Shown here piece after piece: positions 11,005-22,845 of a DNA stretch of 64,000 nt. Positions within the stretch are counted from its first letter, which is position 1. Every line of letters begins with the position of its first letter. The stretch spans positions 35,914,694 through 35,978,693 of the forward strand of contig OZ005689.1 in assembly GCA_963930775.1 (NCBI GenBank), written 5' to 3'. Source of the DNA: Cliona cf. orientalis (taxonomy: Eukaryota; Porifera; Demospongiae; Clionaida; Clionaidae). A program made the position numbers and the translations under genes. Under the pieces are notes generated by a model that saw nothing but the letters and a program-made list of their open reading frames with translations, was not told the DNA's origin and did no database searches.

Positions 11005-11672
11005 GTGACCGGATTTGGGAAAACCCTCCGTATGGGATCCGTGCGCGATTTGCGCAATGCGCATTTTTAGTAGCTCAGGTCGAAATTTGTCAAAGTCCAG
11101 ATTTTGTCATATACATGTCGAACAACCCTTCTTCTAACTGTTGCCGTCTTCTACGGAGGCTAGTCGTGCTATACGAAGGCGAAATAAGCCTTCATTTTGA
11201 TCCACCTAATCAGCACAGCCACCGTACACGGAGCCCGTTGCTATGGGCGGTAATTAGAATTCTCTACCTAGATACAGCTAGATTCATCGATCTACTGTAC
11301 GTTCGCTCACCTTTTTAGCTTCTTGAGCATCTAAGAACAATCGGCTGTCGTTGTCAACAACGAAATTCAACTCTTGCTCGATCTTTACGTTTATTTCGAA
11401 CGGCTCCGCCCAGGTCCATTTAATTGATTTCCGGGTCACGCGTAGTATGCGGAAACGCCATACGTGTGCATAGCAACGCCTTTAGACTGTAATTTCTCGA
11501 TTATTGGGGGTGTGGCACGATTGCAAACAAAGCGCTGTATCTCCACAACCAAGCACACGATCGGCCTAAGACTTGAACGCAGGTTAGCTCTATGGTAGAG
11601 CTTATCAACCACGCATCAAACTCAATTTTCTGAAAAAACTCCCATACGGAGGGTTTTCCCAAATCCGGTCAC
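11005..11672 (+). mobile_element. GTGACCG-family small element, copy A
   Basis: The 668-bp element starts GTGACCGGATTTGGGAAAAC and ends with its inverse. ATAT flanks both sides (11001-11004 and 11673-11676). The long ORF inside is repeated in other copies and is not a gene. Its inner sequence does not match the protein gene of the large DUF7869 elements; only the tips are shared. Confidence 0.85.
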
Positions 11673-13972
11673 ATATATTGTGCACGTGATATTACATCGA
11701 CGTCATGACAAGTCATGCCTTCTGTTACAGAACGGTCTTCCTTTGGAGCCTTGTACACTACTACTGCAACTAAAATCACTATTTCTGTTCATTACTGGTC
11801 AAAATACCGTATAGCAGGAAATTTTCGTATGGTGCTAATTTTCGTATATGTGACCGTCTATGAGAAAACCCGGCATAATCGCTTTATCTTGAAAACTGCG
11901 ATCTCAGCACAATATCATTGCGTGACCTTTGAACTATCTGCCGTTCAAATTTGAGAGCGATCGCCCGCTTTATTTTTGAGATATGACACTTTTTATGCGA
12001 TCGCCTTTGAAATATTAAATTCGCGATCTAAACGCGTTGCTATGGGCGTGAACGATGCTTCCGTATACTATCCGTACTCGCGCGCGCATTGCGCAATGCA
12101 CGGAACGTGCGATTACGTAATCGTCAGCTGACAGAGCTAGCTACATGTAGCTAGCTACACGAACGTACGTAGCAAGCTACTAGCTACACGAGGAAATGAT
12201 CCATTGATCGTCTGTCAATCTAGGTAAGTCCAAGCGATTATGACTGTGATGAAGATATTTTGCACGCGTATTCTAACAAAGCGTTTATACTCCTGCTAGA
12301 AATCTTGCTCGGTCAGACAATGCTGGAGCTGAGGAGGTTGTTCTCAGACGAGTAGCCATCGCCATTGGAGAGGCGAGGTAAGTTATTATAAAAAGGCCAT
12401 AAAATAGCCTTAGAAGCATGCACAGTAATATACAGAGAAGGTGCCAAAGAAGTCACAAAAATAAATAAAAATGATAATAGGCTTGGATCCATTAGTGCCT
12501 CCTCTGGCGTTTTGGAGTTGGTGGGGCACCTGTTGCTGGCTTGGGACAGACAAGGTCACGACAGTTCTCAGGACAGAACTCCCTTATCTTCTCGAATAGG
12601 TATTGTTGTCGTTCGAGGGACAGACCGGGGGGTGCTATCTCTGGGGGTAGATGGTGTGCTTCTGGTTTCCACTCCTCGTCCTGTACCAGTTTGATTTCCC
12701 TTTCAGGACTATCAACGGTGTCTTTGACGAAGACGTACCCAGGTAAACCTCAGGTGGTGCATGGCTTTTATGCCCTTTAGTGCTCGTTGTCGAAAGGGGG
12801 CATCAAAAAATTCAGCCCAGTCATACGTTGGCACTAGTACTCGGCCATCCTGGGTTCCAACAAGCTGTGCGTGGTTCGCCTCGGCCGACTTCTCCACCAC
12901 TCGTGCAATATCATCCAGACATCCAATTTTGGTCCTCCGATACAGCTGTTTAAAAAGACCAAAACACCAATCGGGTGAAAATTTGGTATGTCCGACGATG
13001 AGGAAGGAGAGAGTGATGGATTTATTCAGGCCAGACAAGACACGCCATGCAAGGTATTGCATAACGTATCGATTCTTGTTCTGGCCTGAACAATTGTCTG
13101 CATGCAGGTGGAGGTTGACTTCTCCCAGACTGTGTGTGGCAAGGAAATGGTGGACTATGCTGATGATACTATTGGCCCCCTTTCCTGTATTCACAGCTTC
13201 GTCAATGAGGTAGTTGATCTGTAAAAGGTTAAGTAGGTTCCCTTAATCACATGTGCACCATTGATTTTCTAATTAAATTGCACCTGTCTTGGGATTGCCT
13301 CGCAGCATATTCCGAATATTGCACACTTGCGTGGTGTGAGAAAATAGATGGGACCGGGTTGCTGTGGGTCACTGGGATAGTGCACCTGTACAGTGCATGT
13401 ACATCAGTATTACAGTAATACTGCTAAACTTAGTATCTAACATACTTGCTGTGCCATGTCAAAACTGAAGTGCATGGTGATATTATTGGTTCCAGGTGAC
13501 AGGCATGCACTGATGGGAGGAACTTGAAGCTGGCCAGCGATGGTGAACGTCTCCTTCAGGGACCTCTTTGGAAGCGTCTATCACGCTCCTGTAATAAGAT
13601 CGCTCCTGTGTAGCCAGCTGAAGATGAGCCTGTGCGTCTTTAAGCACCTGATGGTCAGAATGAATGTAAGCCATCCCTTGTATTACTGGTACAGTCTTGT
13701 TACCTGCGTCTTCTCTTCGTCAGGGGTGTTTGCAGCCCTCATAATAGCCATGCTATTTTGCTGGCACACCCAGCATAAATCAGACATAGGCTTCATTACC
13801 ATGATATGCGGGACCAGCTGCCGCCAAAGAGTGCAAAAGGTGCTGTATGCAGCAGCTTTGACGTCTGCCTCATCTGCTGAGAGTTTGTACTCCACCCATA
13901 CAGCCTATTATGTACAGGTACACATGTAAGTATACACTTGCTTAGTGAGAGTGTAGTCATAAATTTATGTAT

Positions 13973-13998
13973 TCTCTCTCTCTCTCTCTCTCTCTCTC
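13973..13998. repeat. (CT)n microsatellite within the transposon
   Basis: The same repeat is present at the equivalent place in copy 2 (about 55987-56015), so it belongs to the element. Confidence 0.9.
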
Positions 13999-14412
13999 GT
14001 TGGATACCTTCTTGGTCGTGCTTGATGGCAACAGCTGCAGGTCGTCACGCTTATAACCTGGAATCCGGCCAGGGAGGAGGATAGCATTCTTCTCTGCGAA
14101 GTTGCTAAGTAACGAGGTTTTTAACCTCGTGTAGCTTCAAAGCATGCTTTGGTACTCTCCTGACATTGCCATGGATCCTCGTTGTCAGCCCCGTGGCGAG
14201 GTAACTAGCTTGAGGGCCATAAAACGGTCTTTCCCTGCAAGGTACATGTAATTAGTAACTGCTGTACAGTGGTGGTCTATGGTTGGCGCAAGTATTCAAG
14301 ACAGAGTGAGATGAGAGATTTAAAGCTAGAGTGGGGTGTGAGTGTGGGTGGGTGGGTCTTTATGTATGTTTTATGCTTGCATGCTGTGTATTCATGTGTG
14401 TATGGCGTGATT

Positions 14413-14413
<1 letters not shown>

Positions 14414-14453
<40 letters not shown>
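14414..14453. repeat. (GT)n microsatellite
   Basis: About 20 GT units, present in copy 1 of the transposon and absent from copy 2. ORFs across it are artefacts of the repeat. Confidence 0.95.
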
Positions 14454-14455
<2 letters not shown>

Positions 14456-16206
14456 AACCTGTAGTCACTACAAAGCGTTTTGGTTGTCCCCATTCCCCAC
14501 ATCAAAGAGAATTCTATACTGAAGGCTTATAGGACTGACATGCCTTGGGTATGCTAGGGAGAACTAGCCTAGGTGTTGTGTATTATACTGTAATACCTAT
14601 TCCATGCAGTTTCTGGAAAGTCTTCCTGCAAATTTGAACTCCTCCATGATAGAAGGCCATGCTGGAGCGCTGTCGTGGTACGGGCTTGGGTGCGATTGTG
14701 TCACTGTTGTTTGCGAGGAGTGCTGCTATCTGGCCAAGGACAAGATCAAGCTCGTCCCTACTAAGCTCGCTGCACTGCATCCTCATACCATCGTAGTGGT
14801 CCCGGGAGAAGAGAGAGGAGCAAGGCTTGCCCTTATTCCTCTTGCACCCGCAACCTTTCTCCAAGAACGCACTAAGGTCAGGGTCTTGGTCTACCTATGT
14901 AGTCACATGCATTGTATGTTAGTTTACGAGGTCCTATAATCACAATGTGAGTGCATGTACCTCTCCCTCCCCTCCCTGTGTATGTGCTTCAGGAGCTGGT
15001 GTTGGTGACTGCTGAGAGGATGAGGGTGTGTGCTCTTGCTGGGAGGGTTCTAAGAGATCTGCTGGGATTTGTCCAGTTAGAGCATCAAGGTCCAACTCCC
15101 TGATGAGTGGGTCGCTGCCACGTTCCTCCTCCTCTTTCTCCTCCTCATGAGCAATTAAATCTACACATGCATTATTTTATTTAACTGTCATTGTTGCTTT
15201 ATAATAATTCTCTTTGTGTACCATTAAACTGGAAGGGTGTGTCTTCTTCCTTGTCTTCATCTAAGAGTAGTGTTAGTCAGATGGTAAGGTGTGGTCGATA
15301 CTGGAAGTTGATAGCTTACCTGGGGAGTCATAGGCAGGGTCATCCCCACAAAAGAATTCATGAATAAAATCTGTGAGGGCGAGGCCATCCCCACTTCCGA
15401 GGTAGGCGAGGCCTTCGCGAGTCAGGGAGTTGAGAGCGCGAGCGCCTTCTCTGTCTCGCGACGTCGACATAGCTCACAAGGAGAAGTCAAGACTTGAGGT
15501 AACCTTCGCTTCAAACGTCTTCAACGCTGTCGTTGCAGGTGGCGTTTCGCGCGCGCGCGCCTTTCAATTAGCGTCCCTAGCAACGTACTCCGTACACTAA
15601 GGTCGCGGAGATGCCGTTCGGCCGACATGACGGCACGTTTGGGCTTATTCTCTTCATTTTATAATAATATATCGAAATCGCGATTTTCACAAGATATGAC
15701 CCATCGCGCTAAAAACGCCCATAGCCATAATAATGTACACTGCAATTATGCCGGGTTTTCTCAAATCCGGTCACATATTTCGTATTTTCCATCCCTTATA
15801 CGAAAATAAAAACTGCGAAAATTTGAACGTACGAAATTTTTTTCCTTTCGCGCGTGATCTTTGACCTATACGCCTACCACAGCCACAAGCGGTCGCTAGC
15901 GGCATGTGCTAAATGCAAGACTAGCTCACTGAACGATGTCTCTTTATCGATTCTTTGCCAAGGCGTTGAAATGAAGTGACCTTTCTGATCCCAGTGGACC
16001 GCTATCGGCGTCGATTACGATCATGGAAGCCAGTGATGCTAGCGTTACCGTATACTGCACGTAAGTACGAGCGCTACCAGCTGCACATGCGCGCAATGTC
16101 CCGCAGCAAGTATACTATTAATTTAAAAAAATGAAAATTTATTCTAAGGGTGTTTTGGCCAATCATACGAAAATTAGCACCAACGAAAATTTCCCGCTAT
16201 ACGGTA

Positions 16207-16900
16207 AGTGCACATACAAAGTTATAAAAATATACTCTTGCTCAGTAGCACTGTAATAGTATATGTAATACATTACAAACACCCAAATATCTCAAAAATG
16301 TAACTTGCTGAACTTTTTTAGTGCCAAAGTCAGTATCTCCAGCAAATTATCTATTGACACCAAGATCATTCATCAAAACAATTGTAAATGCCAAATGAAA
16401 AATTATGGACCACAATGCTTTGGGTGAAACGGCCATTTTGATCCAAGGTAATAACTTTCTATATTTTTTCACGTTGAAAACTAAAATTCCATGTGCAGAG
16501 CAACAGTGTGGCCGTTTCTATGTATCTTGACACAAAAAACCAGTTGGTCACTTTGGTCCACTGACCGTTGAGCTGGATGCATAGTAGAGCCATACAATTC
16601 AAGCAGGCAGCCTGTGTGTGTGTGTGTGCGTGTGCGTGTGCGTGCGCGTGCATGTGCAGAGACCATGGACATACATGTAGAAAGAAGATAAATCCATACC
16701 GTGTGCATAGTCCAAACCATAAGAACCATCCATCCAGCAATGCCAGAGGGAGTATGTGTATGTGTGTACGTATGTGTGTACATGTGTGTACATGTATGTA
16801 TGCAGGGATATAAAAATAAAAAAGAAACAGGAGTAAGAATAAAGTATTCATCAAAAATACATAATACCATACCATACCATACCATACCTTGCTACACACA
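16207..16900. other. Non-coding stretch with GT-rich repeats
   Basis: No gene seen. Imperfect GT/GC and GTAT repeats lie at 16612-16655 and 16750-16800, and a CATAC repeat at 16863-16887. The long ORFs on both strands here come from these repeats. Confidence 0.6.
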
Positions 16901-16911
16901 ACACACCTTTA

Positions 16912-18822
16912 TAGTGCATAATAACAGCCCAAGTGGTTCAGATTCTGATTCCGATTCTACTCCCCAACCTTCCAGTGGATCAGCACCTAATACAATCAGT
17001 AAGAACATAAATTGATATAGAGAAGAAATGCATGCAAGCGTTACATTTTATTGCAGAATGGTCAAACCAAGCACACCCTGTTATCATCGATCCCTTTACC
17101 GAGCAGTCTGGCCCTATAATACCACTCCCTGGTGACCCTCTTCGCCTATTTTTGCTCTTTTTTGACGATAATCTAGTGGGTCTAATTATCAACGAGACGA
17201 ACCGGTATGCAAAACAGACACTGCAGGGTACCAACAAGGTGTGGGAAACAGATGCCGATGAGATTAGAACATATATGGGTTTCATGATACCCATGGGCAT
17301 CAACAAGCCCCCAGAGATACGCAACTACTGGTCTGTGGATCCCACCTTCAGGTATGCCCCCATTGCGGAAAGGATAACTCGTGACAGGTTTGAGGAGATC
17401 ACACGTTACCTTCATTTTGTTGATAACGACTCGCTACCATCAAGAGGTGAAGAAGGCTACTCTCGGCTACAGAAGGTGGACCCTGTGATAGCAGCTCTGA
17501 AGAATAACTTTCAGGCAGCGTACTATCCCCACTGTGACGTAAGCATTGATGAGGCAATGATCCCTTTCAAAGGTCGATCATCAATGAAACAATATGTCCC
17601 TCTCAAACCTGTCAAGCGAGGATTCAAGGTGTGGGCAATGGCAGACACGTCGAACGTATACATGTATGATTTCAATATGTACATAGGAGCAACGGGAGAG
17701 AGTAAGACTGGTCTAGGGGAGAAGGTAGTGCTCACGTTGGCAGAGTCCATCAAAGGAAGGAATCATCAGTTGTATTTTGACAACTATTTCACCTCCATTA
17801 GCCTTCTCACCAAGGTGCTCTCTCAACAGACCTACGCATGTGGTATCATCAAAACCAACCGGAAGCAGTATCCTTCTGAGATCAACACAGAGGTTCAGAA
17901 ATTCAAGCGTGGTGAATGCACCTTCCATCAGTGTGGGAATGTCGTAGCAACAGCATGGAAGGACAAGGTGGTGAATGTTGCATCCACACTTGCAAGCCCT
18001 GATGACATGACCACAGTCGACCAACGACAGAAGGATGGCACTCGAGTTTCGTTCACTTGCCCTACTCAGTGCAGTTAAGGCATGTCCGATTATCGTTGGC
18101 ACGCGCCCGACTGCGAGCCAATTAGTGGCTTGTATTGTGACGTCTCTATCATATCTGCCTTAAATAAGCCACTTCAAAAAGCCGCATAGCCGCAGTTTTG
18201 AGCTTACTTCATCGAGCAAATGCCGTCCGGAATTATAGCGCTCATGTTTTCGCAGTACTAACGATCGAAAACCAAAGCTTATGATCGATATTGACGATCT
18301 ATCGGACGGATTGTCGATGGCTGCTTTCAGTTCGGAGCTACATGCGAAACACCGTGCCGTGGACCCCCCAAAATCTAGTTTTTTGCGACTAAAATCGTAG
18401 CAGAGGGGTTTTTTGACAATCTGTCCGATGATATGTTAGATCATCATAGTAAGCCTCCGTTTGTTTAGCTAAGGTTCGGTAGAAGTGGCCGCTAAAATTC
18501 CGGATAGCTCGATTTAGCATTTTAGAGGGCGTGACTGAATGGCGCTGCCACGCCTAATTAGTTAATTGGTTGCGGTTAATAATTAAATATTCGGAAGGTG
18601 CTTGGATTGGTCTTTCATATGGTACCCTCATCAGCCTCTGATACTTTTACTAGGTGCTTAAAAAGAGTCCTTGAATGTGACTGAAAATTTTAGCTTCTTC
18701 AATTCCAGACAGTCCTTAAGTAAGTGCACTGAGTAGGTGTATCCAGCTGTACAACGAGCACATGGGTGGTGTTGACGAGGGAGATCAGCTCACTGTTTTA
18801 GACTGTGGCATAGCCTCTAATG
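16912..18822 (+). pseudogene. piggyBac-type transposase, split by a small element
   Basis: An acidic N-terminal exon (NNSPSGSDSDSDSTPQPSSG, 16919-16997) ends at a GTAAGA donor. A 59-nt intron leads to the main exon at 17057. There the protein reads EWSNQAHPVIIDPFTEQSGP, then INETNRYAKQ, then the piggyBac catalytic blocks SIDEAMIPFKGRSSMKQYVP (near 17542) and LYFDNYFTS (near 17772), then TRVSFTCP at about 18060. The C-terminal motif YNEHMGGVDEGDQL, which in this family carries the third catalytic Asp, appears only at 18752-18793. An inserted element separates it (18061-18737). After GDQL the match ends and the frame stops at 18831. The copy is inactive, but the coding part is well preserved, so decay is probably recent. 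The Cys-rich tail typical of piggyBac is absent. Confidence 0.85.
18061..18737. mobile_element. 677-bp non-autonomous element inside the piggyBac gene
   Basis: The inverted ends start CCTACTCAGTGCA on both sides and continue, after a small offset, into TTAAGG and TGTC. A TTAA lies inside each arm (18075-18078 and 18716-18719). An alternative reading is therefore a piggyBac-type TTAA insertion within a short palindrome. I see no coding region. Confidence 0.65.
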
Positions 18823-18896
18823 CATACACATAGCGTATTTATTTATGTTACGAGCTTATTGCCTCGCTCTTACTCTGTTTTGCTCTCTCCCTTTCT

Positions 18897-18898
<2 letters not shown>

Positions 18899-18929
<31 letters not shown>
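18899..18929. repeat. Poly-C run
   Basis: A 31-base C tract. Its length in the assembly is likely unreliable. Confidence 0.95.
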
Positions 18930-18931
<2 letters not shown>

Positions 18932-18949
18932 AATCAATAACATTTCAAG

Positions 18950-19499
18950 TATCGCTCCCGAAGAGGGGCCTTCCCACTCAATATTGAATCGGTTTGTGTA
19001 AGAATACAAAAATCGTCTTTGTAAGCTTGGTGCTTGGAGCAGCGAGTTCTCTAGAGGCTAAGTGCCAATGGCACTTGTATACTAAAAGCTTCAGCTCCAA
19101 GCGCAAAGCTTATAAAGCTCATGCTCATGAGTATTGAAAATTATATCCATGTTACCGTATAGCATGATCATGGTGCTTGGTAAATATCTCCTTATCCGTT
19201 CTTATTTCGAAATAACGTCCTAACTAACACCAGTCAACTCGTACGCCATGAATAGCTTGTCACCAAAAATGAATCTCGGCCCCACCTCTTACGCGCGTGC
19301 GCGAATGTCGGCCCTAAAGGGTTAAATTTGCTTTTTTTCTACTTAGTGTGTAATTTTTTTCTCTATGACATTTCTGCAAAATGCAAGGATACACAAAGTA
19401 GTGAAAAACAAGAATGAATGTATGCCCTATTAGCTACTTAGAGTAAGATTAAGTGAGATATTAAAATTAATTAAGTAGTTAAATTAAAAGTAACTAAAA
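18950..19499. other. No gene seen
   Basis: Contains an AAGCTT-rich, partly self-complementary stretch near 19020-19110 and AT-rich DNA after 19320. Nothing codes convincingly. Confidence 0.4.
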
Positions 19500-19705
19500 A
19501 GGCTATGTTTAAAGGATTGTACTGACGGGGCAGAGGTAACTGACTGGGAGTGAGTTCCATAATGAAATGGTGGAGGAAAAGGAGTGTTGATAAGTATTAA
19601 ATTTTATATTTGCGAATGGCTGTACATATGTAGCCCTCCTACTGGAGCGAGTATTATGAACACGCACGGGGGACAATGATTCCATCAGGGAGAGTAACAT
19701 GACTG
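19500..19705 (-). mobile_element. LINE fragment, end of ORF2
   Basis: The minus strand encodes RVHNTRSSRRATYVQPFA, then YQHSFSSTISLWNSLP. The pattern NTRSS followed by SF..TI..WN.LP is the familiar extreme C-terminus of non-LTR retrotransposon ORF2 (CR1/L2-like or RTE-like). Only about 60 codons remain, so it is a 5'-truncated copy, as usual for LINEs. The exact clade cannot be told. Confidence 0.6.
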
Positions 19706-19889
19706 TTTACTGCCGAACCCGAACATGACCGTTTACTGCCTCATGTTAGAGAGAGAAGTTTTCTACGATCTGCAAGCTTCTCCAATAATTCTTGATACAG
19801 GGAAGTTTGTTTATTCCTATCAAAATATAAAATACCATGTAGGCTCTAAGCTCAGTGAGTTTTTACTTTTTTGTCAACTTGTCAAATTT

Positions 19890-20375
19890 TATTGTCCCAT
19901 CACCTGTTCGGCATATCTGTAGGATTCATCCACGTCTTGCAGGATATTATCTTTGGTAAAAAAGAGGTTGAAAATGTCGACAGGTGAATCAGGGATAGGA
20001 ACGGTTGGTCCGACAGGTGAGGTGAGATGAAGGGCTTGATGGTTACTGGATTCAATGTAGTGGACCAGGAAGGTGGAACGGTGGGGAGAGAAGCAGGAGA
20101 TGGAGTTGAAGGAGAGAATGCAGGGGACAACAGCAAACATGATGGTGAAGAGGAGAGTTTTTGGGAGATGGAGGTTCAGCTAAGGCTGGATGATCATCTT
20201 CATCAAAATCAGAAAATTCCTCATCGCTACCATCCATCATTGATTCATCTTGATCTTCCCACTCTTCGTCTACAAGAGAATTAGCACTTGCAGGTGACAT
20301 AAGGTTGAGGCCCAGACCTTGCATCCTCGGCAGTTTTTCCATTGGCTTCATCATGTAGAGTGGAACGCGAAACAT
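19890..20375 (-). pseudogene. piggyBac transposase, N-terminal fragment
   Basis: On the minus strand an acidic leader (EEWEDQDESMMDGSDEEFSD) is followed, after a frame change, by SPVGPTVPIPDSPVDIFNLF and VDESYRYAEQVMGQ. This aligns with the start of the transposase domain at 17090-17220 (GPIIPLPGDPLRLFLLFF; NETNRYAKQ). The catalytic part is missing. The protein differs clearly from the first copy, so it comes from another piggyBac lineage. Confidence 0.65.
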
Positions 20376-21024
20376 TGTATTGTATTGAATTGGCCCTTAT
20401 GATACATTTAGTAAGAGGGAGGTTAAGAGCTGACAGCATGTTAAAAAATAATGCAAGATTCAATTGTAGCCAAGTCAGTCTTTCAGGCTCAAGATTTCAG
20501 CTGCCACACACTTCCTTCTCTGCCTGGTGGAACATAAAGGCTATGATAGGCAGCAGATAATTTTATATCAATTTGAGCTTACAAGCATCCACAGTTAACC
20601 AACCAAAAACAGTCAAATTTCGCTAATAGTATTTCAAAAATCACGCGTGTGAACATTGATCACGTGATAACATTCCGCAATAAACTAATACCCCAAACCA
20701 TGAGCCTTGCGGTCAAGCTCCGAGCTACACTATCACCTCTAGTAGGCACAACCACAACCTGAATCCGAAGGCTGTGGGGTGCTCTCATAGATTTCTGCTA
20801 GCAAAGTTTGAAATTTGATCGGTTTGTCCGAAAACTGCTGTTTTCAGCCGCTGCGAACGTAGCGCAATGACATCACTATGCATAAATGCTCAGGGATCAT
20901 CGCAGTTTGCAAGTAGCGCAGAGATCGAGCTACAATTAGGTGTAAGACCGGAGTCCATATCTCTTTCTGTTCTCCCGATATGATCGTCTGAAAATCGGTC
21001 CGGCCAGTTATTGATCGCTAACTC

Positions 21025-21308
21025 TACTAGAGTCTCATCGCTACTTGGCCGCCTGGAACCGCTTTATTGGCTAAGTGAGTTAACAAGAGGCATGGCTATG
21101 CGAACTTCGGCACCTCCCATCTATACTTACTGTATATGTATATAGTTGCACTCATGCAATAAAAATGAAGAACAGAAACAAGTATAAAAACAATTGAATA
21201 AAATTGAAGGATGAAGTAGGGGTGGCGATGCCAATAAGTACACAAACAAGATGTTTAGGGATAAGAGATAATAACAACTACTATACATACATACATCCCT
21301 ATGCTTGA
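21025..21308. repeat. Repeat shared with 59255-59545 (inverted)
   Basis: The segment from CTAGAGTCTCATCGCTACTT to CATACATCCCTATGC has an inverted copy at about 59255-59545. Its second half also matches 58985-59104 in direct orientation. The family is unnamed and there is no coding region. Confidence 0.65.
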
Positions 21309-22841
21309 AGTGAAAAAGGCGTTGAATAATTGAGAGTGGGGATGTGAGTGACTGTGTTAAGTCATTCCAGGAAGGGGGTCCAGATGGCGTTCAGTGCCGG
21401 GCCACAATCAAGATTACTTGTGTTCTTCTGGATGTGGATAGCTTCCAGGATGCTTCATGTCATTACATCATCACTACTGTGTGTCTACTTAACCCCATAA
21501 TTTGTGTGCGTGCTGTCAGAACAGCTGATGAAGGTCCTCGGACTGAAATATTCTGTGATTGTTGACAATTATTGACGTTTCTGCTACGGAAAGCTAACCA
21601 GAAGTGATTGATAATAAGACGTAGCAATGAGCACATCTACCATATAATACAAGTATGTATAATGTCACAACAATGTAATTGTGCACTACAATAATATTAT
21701 GCATGGGCTGACTATAATTATTTGGATTAGCATGACTGTATTCAATAATTATATATATACAACGAAAAATATTTTTCAGACGATCAATTTTCTTATATAG
21801 TCCGTGTCCTAACCTGGAGGGCATAAAAGATGCACTCTCCTACAAGTTCAGAAGACTCACGATTGGTCAGAACAGAATTGTTGCGCCGTGTGCACAAACG
21901 AGGTTACCAAGGCCTAGGGGCCATAGAGATGCATTCTCGAGCTTGAGCGAGTGGCGCAAGCACCGCGCGTTTCGACAGGCCTGCTCAGCAGGCCACCGAG
22001 CCTCGAGCGAAGCGAGAGGTGATGTCTGCTCTTTGTCATGGTCTGGTGGTAGATTCGACGTTCGAGCGGAGTTAGAACTTCGCCATTACATGGTGAGTTT
22101 CATCAGCTACTCTTGGCCTCCAGTGAGGGGTGTGGTCTTCATATGCGCATGCGTGCTATACTTGATTGTACTATAGCATGCTGTTAGAGTGAGTATATAG
22201 TGTTCAGTCACATTATCCCATGATTGTGACGTCAAACATACTTGTCTTAGTCAATGAATACTTACACTGTGTAGCAATGGATAATTATTGGATTCATAGA
22301 GATTCCAGGAATTGTAATAATTAATTTTACATACAATGAAAAATTTAGACTATATCTCTCGTCCCTCAAGAAAAGTATTCACTGCACTTGCAACTGCGCT
22401 CCATATACACGTATATTGGAGCGTGTGGCTTGAGCCGGTTGACCCAGATCACCTGCCAGGTGCTCAACTGAATAGAGAAATCCCCCCAGAGAGCGAGCTC
22501 ACTAAAGAAAGCGAACTGAGAGAATCGCCATATTATATCATCGATAGTCCACGATCTCTTCTACGCTAGATTCGAATTCAGGGTCCCAACACCCTGTCAT
22601 GTGAGCTAAACATGAAGCAATCTTTACCCCAATTTCATCATGAACGTTTCATCATCATTATAATTACCTCGTCGGTAATGTAGTACATACCCCATGAGCA
22701 AGCTTGAGCAATAAAATTAACGGTAAAGGGTCATCAATTTGGGTGGCACCATTTCTAAGGATTTTATATTTAATTTAGTGGTTTGTATTCACAATATCAG
22801 CCAAAACTTTCTTGTTAGAAATGGATAAATGTCATGATGTA
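21309..22841. other. No gene recognised
   Basis: Short ORFs at 21344-21565 and 21943-22176 show no family features. 21930-22020 is rich in CTCGAGC words and partly palindromic. Confidence 0.4.
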
Positions 22842-22845
22842 ATAT

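Larger units (their letters stand above)
12515..15470 (-). pseudogene. DUF7869-like transposase candidate, copy 1
   Basis: The gene starts at ATG 15470 (MSTSRDREGARALNSL) and splices at 15320 (GTAAGC donor) to a 39-nt exon at 15260-15222. Further exons are visible: an acidic one (about 15165-14960), a Cys-rich one (14870-14604; CGCKRNKGKPCSSLFS, then ELDLVLGQIAALLANN), and ones near 14250, 13895 (FCTLWRQLVPHIMVMKPMSD) and 13680. The largest exon (13220-12700) holds NLHLHADNCSGQNKNRYVMQ, then FLIVGHTKFSPDWCFGLFK. From memory these blocks mark the widespread uncharacterised domain DUF7869. The DNCSGQNKN and HTKFSPD acidic residues could be catalytic. Frame changes near 13555 and 12725 suggest this copy is damaged. 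Transposase function is inferred from its place between matching inverted ends. Confidence 0.6.
11850..15774 (-). mobile_element. DUF7869-type DNA transposon, copy 1 (3.9 kb)
   Basis: It starts GTGACCGTCTATGAGAAAAC and ends with GTGACCGGATTTGAGAAAAC on the other strand, with ATAT duplicated on both sides (11846-11849 and 15775-15778). It carries one multi-exon gene on the minus strand (12515-15470). Two microsatellites, (CT)n near 13973 and (GT)n near 14414, lie in introns. The tips are shared with the small GTGACCG elements in this window. Confidence 0.8.
11807..16204. mobile_element. CCGTATAGC-type element split by the DUF7869 transposon
   Basis: The left tip CCGTATAGCAGGAAATTTTC (from 11807) and the inverted right tip CCGTATAGCGGGAAATTTTC (ending at 16204) are flanked by TA at 11805-11806 and 16205-16206. 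Only 43 bases of the left side and about 430 bases of the right side belong to it. The rest is the later insertion at 11850-15774. Its tips resemble those of the 10048 element. Confidence 0.8.

Noticed and set aside
10800-11318. 172-codon ORF as one gene
   Set aside because: Its second half lies in a repeated small element present many times in the window.
11590-11625. tRNA-like D-arm (GGTTAGCTCTATGGTAGAGC) in the small GTGACCG elements
   Set aside because: No acceptor stem, anticodon arm or T-arm follows. It recurs as part of the element body and is probably a chance hairpin.
14269-14532. ORFs across the GT repeat
   Set aside because: Their length comes from the microsatellite.
16459-16899. 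Long His/Thr-rich ORFs on both strands
   Set aside because: Produced by GT, GTAT and CATAC repeats.
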